NCBI GenBank assembly: GCA_021844725.1
Contig: JAKBSX010000290.1
Location: forward strand, 1-5,132
DNA: 5,132 nt
From: Actinomycetes bacterium
Lineage (GTDB): Bacteria; Actinomycetota; Acidimicrobiia; Acidimicrobiales; Acidimicrobiaceae
Reading direction: 5' to 3'
In this document: in pieces, positions 1 to 5,132 of the stretch
Layout of the letters: each line of letters begins with the position of its first letter
How positions within the stretch are numbered: the first letter of the stretch is position 1
The notes under the pieces: generated by a model
Told to the model about the DNA's origin: nothing
The model's input: the letters and a program-made list of their open reading frames with translations, nothing else
The model's database searches: none
Program-made: the position numbers and the translations under genes

Positions 1-1
1 G

Positions 2-538
2 GCTCACGACAACGAGGTTGAGGCTTTCCGAGCCCAGATGGATGTTTTGGGCACCAGGACCACTCTCTTGGTTGACACCTATGACATCGAACAAGGGATC
101 AAGAACGCCATTCAGGTGTCCCGACAGATGGGGGTGCCGGGTCCAGAAGCCATTCGTATTGACTCCGGTGATCTTCAGGTCGAAGTTCCCCGCGCTCGTG
201 ACTTGCTCGATCGTCTGGGTGCCATCCAAACCAAGATCGTGGTTTCCTCCGATCTCGACGAGTTCAGCATCGATGCCCTGGCGGAGGTTCCCGTAGACAC
301 CTTTGGAGTTGGTACCCGGCTGGTCATGGGTAGTCAAGCTCCCACATCGGGATTTGTGTACAAACTGGTGGCGATTGAAGACTCGCCTGGTCATCTGCGC
401 CCCGTTGCCAAGCGCTCCATCGGCAAAGTGGAAGTTTCGCACGGCGTCGGCAACTCTCCCCACCCCCCCCGACGATGCCGTAACGCCGACCTGTCGGCAG
501 GCTGCGAGCGTACACCTCAAAGACCGCCTGCCGGTTAG
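2..538 (+). pseudogene. pncB: Nicotinate phosphoribosyltransferase, internal fragment (5' end off window, 3' end replaced at an inverted junction)
   Basis: The enzyme joins nicotinate to PRPP to make nicotinate mononucleotide, the first step of NAD salvage (Preiss-Handler pathway), in the cytoplasm. The frame is open from base 2. It shows family hallmarks in order: EAFRAQMDVLGTRTTLLVDT near the start, RIDSGDL at about 158-178, the KIVVSSDLDE strand at about 233-262, and DTFGVGTRLVMGSQAPTSGF followed by VYKLV at about 296-372. This corresponds to the middle of a protein usually about 430-450 residues long. Similarity continues through RPVAKRS (about 401-418) and is lost by about 428. From there to the stop at 536-538 the frame reads only antisense of the pncB N-terminus found on the other strand. 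The C-terminal part is absent, so the piece cannot encode a working enzyme as arranged. Family assignment is very secure; the broken state may be a sequence artefact. Confidence 0.9.
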
Positions 539-611
539 CCACCTTGTCAGGCAGGCTGCCGGCGATCATGGTCAGCTCATACAGGTCGGTGTTAAGGGAG
601 GTGTTACTCAT
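410..611 (-). pseudogene. pncB: Nicotinate phosphoribosyltransferase, N-terminal fragment with a frameshift
   Basis: Reading from ATG at 611-609, the first 50 or so residues match the N-terminus of the family: NTDLYELTMIAGSL, then AVFEVYARSLPTGRRYGIV. At the run of eight G (minus strand of 463-470) this frame loses similarity. The next frame continues it with GRVADAVRNFHFADGAL, ending near 410. Removing one G restores a single frame (VGGVGRVADAV), so the tract is one base too long, by sequencing error or real slippage. The start is supported by AAGGTGAG (624-617) five bases before ATG and by a promoter just upstream. Beyond about 410 the strand is antisense to the internal pncB fragment, so the two halves of the gene face each other. 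Together they lack the stretch between N-terminus and middle, and the C-terminus. Confidence 0.85.
463..470. repeat. C8/G8 homopolymer at the pncB frameshift
   Basis: Eight consecutive C on the plus strand, preceded by CCCCA at 458-462. On the minus strand this tract sits exactly where the pncB N-terminal reading frame breaks. Seven bases instead of eight would keep the frame. Such tracts are prone to sequencing error and to replication slippage, and the sequence alone cannot tell which applies. Confidence 0.85.
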
Positions 612-632
612 TTATTCTCACCTTGAGTATAA
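612..632. promoter_or_regulatory. 21-bp palindrome overlapping the pncB -10 box and ribosome binding site (candidate operator)
   Basis: The arms TTATTCTCA (612-620) and TGAGTATAA (624-632) are inverted copies with 8 of 9 positions pairing around a CCT centre. The palindrome covers the -10 box (626-631) and the AAGGTGAG ribosome binding site, and ends one base before the ATG, an ideal position for a repressor. NAD salvage genes in Actinobacteria are commonly controlled by NrtR, a Nudix-related repressor, or by NiaR-type regulators. Assigning this site to NrtR is inference from gene context, not a motif match I can confirm. Confidence 0.6.
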
Positions 633-654
633 CCACTTCTCCCACCTCTGTCAA
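626..654 (-). promoter_or_regulatory. Sigma70-type promoter of pncB
   Basis: On the minus strand, a perfect -35 TTGACA (654-649) and a -10 TATACT (631-626) are separated by exactly 17 bases. Transcription would begin near 619-618, giving a leader of only about eight bases before ATG 611. This is the strongest promoter-like sequence in the window. Confidence 0.75.
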
Positions 655-704
655 CCCCGTGGAGTGAATTGGTTTCAAGTTATGCTGTGACTGGTGCCCT
701 ACGC

Positions 705-950
705 TCACCCAACCATCTTCGATGTCTCTTGGTATAGCTTGGCAAGCACGGCCAAGCACAGTACCAAGCACCCGGCGGCAATGGCTAGGGATGTCTTCGA
801 CTGAGGGTTACTGACTTGAAGGCCGACTTCAACGCTCATGAATAAAGTAGCCAATGACCATACCATGATGATGGGCGAGCTCCAGACGTGAGTTTTCTTT
901 ACAGTTGGTCTGGGCTTTGGTGATGAACGCGCCTTCTTTCTGCGGAACAT
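705..950 (-). CDS. Small two-helix membrane protein of unknown function
   Basis: An 81-residue protein that I do not recognise. Residues 1-20 are strongly basic (MFRRKKARSS, then PKPRPTVKKT) and should stay in the cytoplasm. A first hydrophobic stretch spans about 24-45 (IIMVWSLATLFMSV) and a second about 54-71 (LAIAAGCLVLCLAVLA), separated by a short polar loop with N48, Q50 and K52. The predicted form is a helical hairpin with both ends inside. The ATG at 950 lacks a clear Shine-Dalgarno, but TTGCAA and TAGAGT, 17 bases apart, place transcription initiation one or two bases before the ATG, so the message would be leaderless. It lies upstream of and in the same direction as the pncB N-terminal piece, which has its own promoter, and is divergent from the MazG gene. 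The gene is probably real, because composition and topology are coherent and nothing better occupies the stretch. Confidence 0.7.
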   Translation of the reverse strand: MFRRKKARSSPKPRPTVKKTHVWSSPIIMVWSLATLFMSVEVGLQVSNPQSKTSLAIAAGCLVLCLAVLAKLYQETSKMVG

Positions 951-958
951 TAGGCAAC

Positions 959-987
959 ACTCTAAAATATAGTCATTGGTTTTGCAA
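959..987 (-). promoter_or_regulatory. Probable promoter of the small membrane protein gene (leaderless)
   Basis: On the minus strand, -35 TTGCAA (987-982) and -10 TAGAGT (964-959) are 17 bases apart. The start site would fall at about 952-950, at or next to the ATG. The hexamers are imperfect, but spacing and position agree with the other genes here. An alternative -10, TATATT, lies nearby but has no good -35. Confidence 0.45.
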
Positions 988-1041
988 CTAACGGTCGATG
1001 AAAAGATTATGCATGCTCAGTGATTACTTTTAAAGTTCCGG

Positions 1042-1070
1042 TTGTCATGAACGTAGCGCTCTGTTATATT
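1042..1070 (+). promoter_or_regulatory. Promoter of the mazG-like gene (leaderless start)
   Basis: -35 TTGTCA (1042-1047), a 17-base spacer and -10 TATATT (1065-1070) place the transcription start at about 1077, the A of the ATG. This decides the start codon: the in-frame GTG at 1020 and ATG at 1047 lie upstream of the predicted transcript or inside the promoter itself. Confidence 0.65.
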
Positions 1071-1076
1071 GGATAC

Positions 1077-1670
1077 ATGTCACAGAATATCGATATTGAG
1101 CTGCTTAAAGATCTGGATCGTCAAGCGTCTGAGGGCCCCTGGAGAGCGCGGGCGGGGGACGTCCGCAATGGTTGGGACCACTTTGATCCGTCCGGAGTGG
1201 GTTTTGAGGTCGATGGCCTGCCGGCCCCGGCGGTCGGAAGGTACCGCTTTGGCTTTGGGGCAGATGCTCGATTGGTGGCTGAGATGCGCAACCAACTGCC
1301 AGTGATCATAAGTCGGCTGGAGAGCGCCAATTTTCAAGGCCTGACGTTTGATGAGTATCAGGGTCGAGCTAAGGGTTTTGCCGACTATCCCAATCGCGGT
1401 AGTAATTTCACCTATCCTGCCCTGGGATTGGCGGGCGAATCGGGGGAGGTCTGCGAGAAGATCAAGAAAGTCATTCGTGATCGCGGCGGTGAGATCGATG
1501 CGGCTACCCGTCAGGAGATAGCCAAAGAACTTGGCGACGTTCTGTGGTACGTGTCTCAATTGGCCTTAGAGTTGGGGTTGAGCATGGCGGAGATCGCCCA
1601 AGGCAATATTGACAAACTGAGCTCGCGTCAACGCCGCGGAAAGTTGCATGGCGATGGTGACAATCGCTGA
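1077..1670 (+). CDS. MazG-like nucleotide pyrophosphohydrolase with a phage-type N-terminal domain
   Basis: A 197-residue protein in two parts. Residues 90-197 are an all-alpha NTP pyrophosphohydrolase domain of the MazG superfamily, which hydrolyses (d)NTPs to the monophosphate and pyrophosphate with Mg2+. The metal-binding motif is visible: E121-SG-E124 and E151-LG-D154, separated by 26 residues, within the usual range. The tail KLSSRQRRG...GDGDNR (180-197) is typical of small phage and bacterial MazG proteins. Residues 5-83 (ASEGPWRA near 17-24, then ADARLVAEMRNQLPVIISRL at 62-81) resemble the 'PGPW ... DAxLIAxxRNxLPxLL' pattern of Ead/Ea22-like phage proteins; this match is from memory. 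The start at 1077 is chosen because the promoter initiates there and similarity begins just after it. The stop is TGA at 1668-1670. Likely role: clearing aberrant nucleotides or altering nucleotide pools; acquisition from a phage is possible. Confidence 0.88.
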   Translation: MSQNIDIELLKDLDRQASEGPWRARAGDVRNGWDHFDPSGVGFEVDGLPAPAVGRYRFGFGADARLVAEMRNQLPVIISRLESANFQGLTFDEYQGRAKGFADYPNRGSNFTYPALGLAGESGEVCEKIKKVIRDRGGEIDAATRQEIAKELGDVLWYVSQLALELGLSMAEIAQGNIDKLSSRQRRGKLHGDGDNR

Positions 1671-1685
1671 CATCACTGTTACATA

Positions 1686-1715
1686 TTGCTAATTTAGTGG
1701 AGCGAGAGCTATTAT
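1686..1715 (+). promoter_or_regulatory. Probable promoter of the 67-residue protein gene (leaderless)
   Basis: -35-like TTGCTA (1686-1691), an 18-base spacer and -10 TATTAT (1710-1715). The -10 box ends six bases before the GTG at 1722, so transcription would begin at the start codon itself. This is the main support for a GTG start with no ribosome binding site at a normal distance; the purine-rich GGAGCGAGAG (1699-1708) is too far upstream. Confidence 0.45.
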
Positions 1716-1721
1716 TGGCTT

Positions 1722-1925
1722 GTGACTCCGGATGATGACATAATTTCGCACTGGTTGGAACACGGCAAGGCATTAAAAGCTAAATGGATGATTCACGCTA
1801 TAGATTCCTGGAATCTTGAGGATTATCCGGTCTACGTCACGGCAGATCAGAGCCTCGATGACAGTTTGGCGGAGCTTCGCTCGCATTTTATGACCGGCGT
1901 GGTGCAAGTTTACAGTATCAATTGA
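1722..1925 (+). CDS. Hypothetical 67-residue protein
   Basis: I do not recognise a named family. The protein is small, soluble and acidic, with no signal peptide or membrane segment. It begins MTPDDDIISHWLEHGKALKA, then has KWMIHAIDSW (21-30), a DYPVYVTADQS strand-turn (34-44), a short helix SLAELRSHF (48-56) and the terminal strand GVVQVYSI (59-66). That order suggests a compact alpha/beta fold. The GTG start is the only possible one in frame before an upstream stop (TAG at 1695-1697), apart from an internal ATG at 1785 that would remove the first third. It follows the mazG-like gene by 51 bases in the same direction and may be co-transcribed with it as well as having its own promoter. The coding call rests on amino acid composition and start context. 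Confidence 0.6.
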   Translation: MTPDDDIISHWLEHGKALKAKWMIHAIDSWNLEDYPVYVTADQSLDDSLAELRSHFMTGVVQVYSIN

Positions 1926-2007
1926 TCGATACGTGGTGATCGGGTGTCGCTGTCAATCTAAAATGCGGACGTACGTGTAACGATAAGCGCTTTGCGTCGA
2001 TAGTTAG

Positions 2008-2030
2008 GCAAAAGTAAGGTATTTTGCTTA
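2008..2030 (+). promoter_or_regulatory. Translation/transcription start region of the LamG gene
   Basis: AAGG (2016-2019) is a possible ribosome binding site, 11 bases before the ATG at 2031, rather far. It lies in the eight-base loop of a small perfect inverted repeat, GCAAAA (2008-2013) and TTTTGC (2022-2027). Alternatively TATTTT (2020-2025) is a -10 box ending five bases before the ATG, as in the leaderless genes upstream, but no good -35 is visible at 16-18 bases. The two readings conflict and I cannot choose between them. Confidence 0.35.
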
Positions 2031-2150
2031 ATGAATATCATGGCCGCAGGTATGCCTAGAGCGCTTAACAATTGGTGGCTAACAGTACTACTGCCACTGA
2101 CGGGGGCGATTCTGTTCCTGATGTTCTTCGGCGCGGAAACAGTGAGTGCA
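2031..2150 (+). other. Signal peptide region of the LamG protein
   Basis: Residues 1-40: n-region with one arginine (R10), a core of about 17 hydrophobic residues (17-33), and VSA at 38-40 fitting the small-x-small rule for signal peptidase I, followed by STALYPG. There is no lipobox cysteine and no twin arginine, so Sec export is expected. Confidence 0.75.
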
Positions 2151-5132
2151 TCCACTGCTTTGTATCCGGGTACGCAGAGTTATTATCAACCAGGGCAAGG
2201 GCCTGCGGTTAATCCATGCACCAATGGGTCATGCTGGAGTACTGCTCTGGGAACGCAGAACGCACACGAGATTTATCCACCACAGACCACTCAATATAAT
2301 CCCGAGGCCAACACCATCTTCTCGATTCCCGGAGCCAGTTGCGGGACTTATTGGTATACCTATGTGCAGGGAGCATTCACGGGCACACAAGGTGAATGGG
2401 TCTATGTTGGCTACGGCCCGCCACCAGGAAATGGCGCCGCCCCCGCCTGGAGCTTCAACCAGTCACAACCGGTTTTCAAGCCTGGCTTCCCGGGACCGTA
2501 TTGGCAAAAATATGGCAACCCTGATTCCAACCCATTGAATGCCACAACCAACCTGGCGGGCGAGATCACCGGACACGTTACGGTCTGGACCGGATTCGTC
2601 ATGCCTTCGGGTAATTGCCTGAACAAGTCGCCCATTTATGAGGATCAGTATCCCACCGGAGCGGCAGTCATGGATCTCTATGTGGACAACACCCCGCCCC
2701 AGGTCAACCCCTTGAACGTTAGCTACGACAACACCGCTCCCGTCAACCCCAATGCTCCGGCCGGAATGACATTCAATGGCGGCATCGGTTATCTAACTGG
2801 ACAGGTCAACATGAATGCAGTCACAAGCAATTGGACATTGTCGGCTTGGATATATCCTCAGGCCAATCCACAACTAAGCGAAACGTATCAAATGATTTCG
2901 TATGTTGGTTCGCCGGGTAATGGTTATGGTTTGGCTCTGGGCTCCAACAATGGAATTACTGAGCTTTCGGTGTATGACAATAACACCGGAGCTTATTGGT
3001 CGGGGGTTGCGTATCCGTCCTCATGTATTAGCTCGTGGTGTTTAGTAACCGCTACCGATAACGCTGGAACTGTTACTTTTTACGTCAACGGCGTTTCTGA
3101 GGCAACGATCACTGCTGTCAACCCATTTACCGCCCCCAATAACGACTTCCAAATAGGTGAATATCCCAACGGTGCACCTGGCCAGGATTTCTTTGAGGGT
3201 TACATGAGCAACGTTGGGGTCTGGAGCTCCACGCTCACCGCAACTCAGGTTGCCTCTCTGGATACCGCGGGATGTGATCAATTTATACCAACCGGATGTT
3301 GGCCACTGACCGAGCCGAGTGGGTTAACCGCCGCCGACGTCTCAGGTAACTCCTTCAATCTCTCTGCAGCCGGCGCAATTGATGTTGGAAATCAACTCGG
3401 TCCCTTCTCAGGGACTACTGCTTTTGGTTTCAATCTAGCTTCGTACGCCTACACTTATACTCCTGTGCAAACCACTACCAGCGCATTCACTCTTTCCGCG
3501 TGGATACAACCGAAATCAGCCACTGCCAACACGGTGAGTGAGGTTGTCGTCTATAACGGACAAATGAACAGTAATGGATACGGACTAGGTCTGTTGGGCT
3601 ACACGGGCACCCAGATTCCGGTATATGATTTGGGACTCGTTTACAACAATAATATCTGGATCGACTCCAATTACGCATTGCCGAACTATTGCTACACACA
3701 GTGGTGTTTGGTAACTCTTGTGTATAACGGGAGCGAGCTGATTTGGTATCTGAATGGAACTCAGGTGGCTGCCATTTCGGGGGCATGGGGTATAAACACG
3801 CCAACCGGCTGGACCACTATCGGAATTCCCGGCTTCTACAGTAACTCCACGTACACGTACAGTGGGAATATTGGCCAGGTAGGGATTTGGAGTACTGCTC
3901 TCAGCGCGACTGATGTCGGCTCTTTATACACTAATAGCGGCGCAGCGCAGTTTTCTCCTTCTGCTTATTGGGTCATGAATGACTCCGGGGGGCAGACTGT
4001 GGCCGACAGCTCGGGAAATGGCAACACCGCTTATGTGAGCCCCTCCCCCAATTTTGGGGCCCCTCAGGGTGGTGTTACGTTGTCGTCTGCCACAGGTCCG
4101 ATAACCACGGCCAGCGGGGATACCAGCGCGTCGTTCGATGGGAGTACTGGTTACATTCAAACTCAAAGCGCTATCAACCCACCGGATGTGTTTTCCATGG
4201 CGGCATGGTTCAAGACTACAGCGTCCAACGGCGGAATCATCATGCAATTCGCCAACGGGTCCCCAAGTTCGGCATCCGCGTATGATCGCGAACTCTACGT
4301 CGGCACTGATGGCGATCTTTATTTCGGTGAGTGCTGCGGGGTAACGACTATAAATTCCTCCACCCCGGTCAACAACGGTCAGTGGCACTTCGCGGTGGGA
4401 GTGAGCAATGGATCAACTATGTCGTTGTATTTAGACGGGACTTTGGTGAGCACTATCACTTTCGCCGAGAACCAAAATTTCACTGGTAATTGGTTTATCG
4501 GCGCCGGAAACCCTGGTGGATGGCCGAACACCGGTAATGGGTATTTCAACGGCCAACTTTCACAGGTGGCAGTATACGATAACGCGCTATCGGCTTCCCA
4601 AATCAGTGACTTATACCAATATGCAGGATACGGCACCCAAGGCACCGGTCAACCAACTTACGCCTCTACGGTTTTGTCGTATTCACCTGTAGATTATTGG
4701 CCTCTTCAGGATCCAGCTGCCAGCCCCATCGTACAAAACATTGCGCCTAATCCAGAGAATGTAGTAACAGAAGGCTACACCCCTGGTACTGGAGTGCAGC
4801 AGATGCAAATTACTTATAGCTGGCAGCATGAACCAGACTTAGGGAATTCATCCCCTGTGAATCCTGACTTCTATCGAGCTGGAACCAAGGAGTATTTCCT
4901 TTATCTCTGGACTTCTGCTACGAATTCCACCTTGAGTGACTCGGTACCAACTGGAACTGTACCCATTACGATTATGGATAACGGCCGAAGCTCTTTCTCT
5001 TACTCTGAAACCGTTCCCGAAGGGGTTTATCCACACGGTTGTTTGGTTGCTGAGGACTGGTTGGGCAACACGCAGGCTTCTACCGTGCAGGGGTGCAATG
5101 CAACCTCTACCGCGACATTGCAATCCGGCGGA
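2031..5132 (+). CDS. Large secreted LamG-repeat (concanavalin A-like) protein, 3' end beyond the window
   Basis: One frame stays open for 1034 codons to the last base. Residues 1-40 are a signal peptide: short basic start (PRALNNWW), hydrophobic core LTVLLPLTGAILFLMFF, cleavage probably after VSA (38-40). Residues 41-235 are beta-rich and Cys-containing, with no family recognised, ending in DNTPP (219-223), common in bacterial Ig-like domains. Three LamG jelly-roll domains follow: about 246-414, 424-637 and 645-866. Each carries an S-x-x-AW strand (W273, W491, W726), a Y-V/L-N/D-G hairpin and a closing helix such as GQVGIWSTALSATDVGSLY. Domains 2 and 3 open with a W strand and a SGN turn (W424, W647). 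W890 starts another such strand, but residues 900-1034 look Ig-like. LamG domains bind glycans or proteins, so a surface adhesin or polysaccharide-binding role is inferred; a C-terminal anchor or enzyme could lie beyond the edge. ATG 2031 gives the longest signal peptide; ATG 2040 or 2052 would also work. Confidence 0.92.
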   Translation, partial: MNIMAAGMPRALNNWWLTVLLPLTGAILFLMFFGAETVSASTALYPGTQSYYQPGQGPAVNPCTNGSCWSTALGTQNAHEIYPPQTTQYNPEANTIFSIPGASCGTYWYTYVQGAFTGTQGEWVYVGYGPPPGNGAAPAWSFNQSQPVFKPGFPGPYWQKYGNPDSNPLNATTNLAGEITGHVTVWTGFVMPSGNCLNKSPIYEDQYPTGAAVMDLYVDNTPPQVNPLNVSYDNTAPVNPNAPAGMTFNGGIGYLTGQVNMNAVTSNWTLSAWIYPQANPQLSETYQMISYVGSPGNGYGLALGSNNGITELSVYDNNTGAYWSGVAYPSSCISSWCLVTATDNAGTVTFYVNGVSEATITAVNPFTAPNNDFQIGEYPNGAPGQDFFEGYMSNVGVWSSTLTATQVASLDTAGCDQFIPTGCWPLTEPSGLTAADVSGNSFNLSAAGAIDVGNQLGPFSGTTAFGFNLASYAYTYTPVQTTTSAFTLSAWIQPKSATANTVSEVVVYNGQMNSNGYGLGLLGYTGTQIPVYDLGLVYNNNIWIDSNYALPNYCYTQWCLVTLVYNGSELIWYLNGTQVAAISGAWGINTPTGWTTIGIPGFYSNSTYTYSGNIGQVGIWSTALSATDVGSLYTNSGAAQFSPSAYWVMNDSGGQTVADSSGNGNTAYVSPSPNFGAPQGGVTLSSATGPITTASGDTSASFDGSTGYIQTQSAINPPDVFSMAAWFKTTASNGGIIMQFANGSPSSASAYDRELYVGTDGDLYFGECCGVTTINSSTPVNNGQWHFAVGVSNGSTMSLYLDGTLVSTITFAENQNFTGNWFIGAGNPGGWPNTGNGYFNGQLSQVAVYDNALSASQISDLYQYAGYGTQGTGQPTYASTVLSYSPVDYWPLQDPAASPIVQNIAPNPENVVTEGYTPGTGVQQMQITYSWQHEPDLGNSSPVNPDFYRAGTKEYFLYLWTSATNSTLSDSVPTGTVPITIMDNGRSSFSYSETVPEGVYPHGCLVAEDWLGNTQASTVQGCNATSTATLQSGG

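Noticed and set aside
324..455. C-terminal half of the 95-codon minus-strand frame that begins at 611
   Set aside because: After the G8 tract this frame is out of register; the real pncB similarity continues in the neighbouring frame to about 410.
655..704. Terminator or further gene between the membrane protein gene and pncB
   Set aside because: No stable hairpin with a T run and no open frame with a start signal; I see nothing there except the far upstream edge of the pncB promoter.
1020..1076. Extending the MazG gene to the in-frame GTG at 1020 or ATG at 1047
   Set aside because: The promoter at 1042-1070 lies inside that extension and would start transcription at 1077. The extra residues show no family pattern.
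1080..1559. 159-codon open frame on the minus strand
   Set aside because: It lies entirely antisense to the MazG gene, which has clear catalytic motifs; its own translation has no recognisable pattern.
1926..2007. Terminator after the 67-residue gene
   Set aside because: Short GATC/CGAT matches occur, but there is no GC-rich stem followed by T residues.
2146..2538. 130-codon plus-strand open frame
   Set aside because: It overlaps the LamG gene out of frame, and its translation is low-complexity and His/Pro/Arg-rich, without a domain.
3924..4388. 154-codon open frame on the minus strand, with similar ones at 3487-3804, 4379-4645 and 4848-5123
   Set aside because: All are antisense to the LamG gene, are rich in Arg, Pro and Cys, and lack start signals; they are shadows of the plus-strand coding sequence.
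2760..4630. DNA-level tandem repeats in the LamG gene
   Set aside because: The repeats are visible only as protein motifs; I found no long stretches of identical DNA between domains, so the duplication is old.

Overview
The window looks like chromosomal DNA from a moderate-GC actinobacterium; this is inference. The nicotinate phosphoribosyltransferase sequence is of the type common in Actinobacteria. Several genes have a promoter -10 box only 5-8 bases before the start codon, as expected for the leaderless mRNAs frequent in that phylum. A large secreted LamG protein also fits. An acidimicrobial lineage is possible but cannot be proved from this sequence.

Layout. Bases 2 to about 425 encode, on the plus strand, an internal piece of nicotinate phosphoribosyltransferase (pncB). 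From 611 down to about 410 the minus strand encodes the N-terminus of the same enzyme, with one frameshift at a run of eight G. The two pieces face each other, so the gene is folded back on itself: an inversion, or a chimera made during amplification or assembly. Upstream of the N-terminal piece are a near-consensus promoter and an overlapping palindrome that looks like an operator. Next comes a small two-helix membrane protein of unknown function (705-950, minus). Divergent from it is a phage-flavoured MazG-type nucleotide pyrophosphohydrolase with an extra N-terminal domain (1077-1670, plus), then a 67-residue hypothetical protein (1722-1925, plus).

The right 60% of the window is one reading frame, open from 2031 to the last base (1034 codons, no stop). 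It encodes a signal peptide, an N-terminal beta-rich region ending in Ig-like DNTPP motifs, three tandem LamG (concanavalin A-like) domains, and an Ig-like region that runs off the edge. This is a large exported, probably cell-surface, adhesin or glycan-binding protein.

The genes do not form an obvious pathway. pncB belongs to NAD salvage, MazG to nucleotide-pool housekeeping or phage biology, and the LamG protein to the cell surface. Each seems to have its own promoter. No RNA gene, CRISPR array, insertion sequence or convincing terminator was seen.
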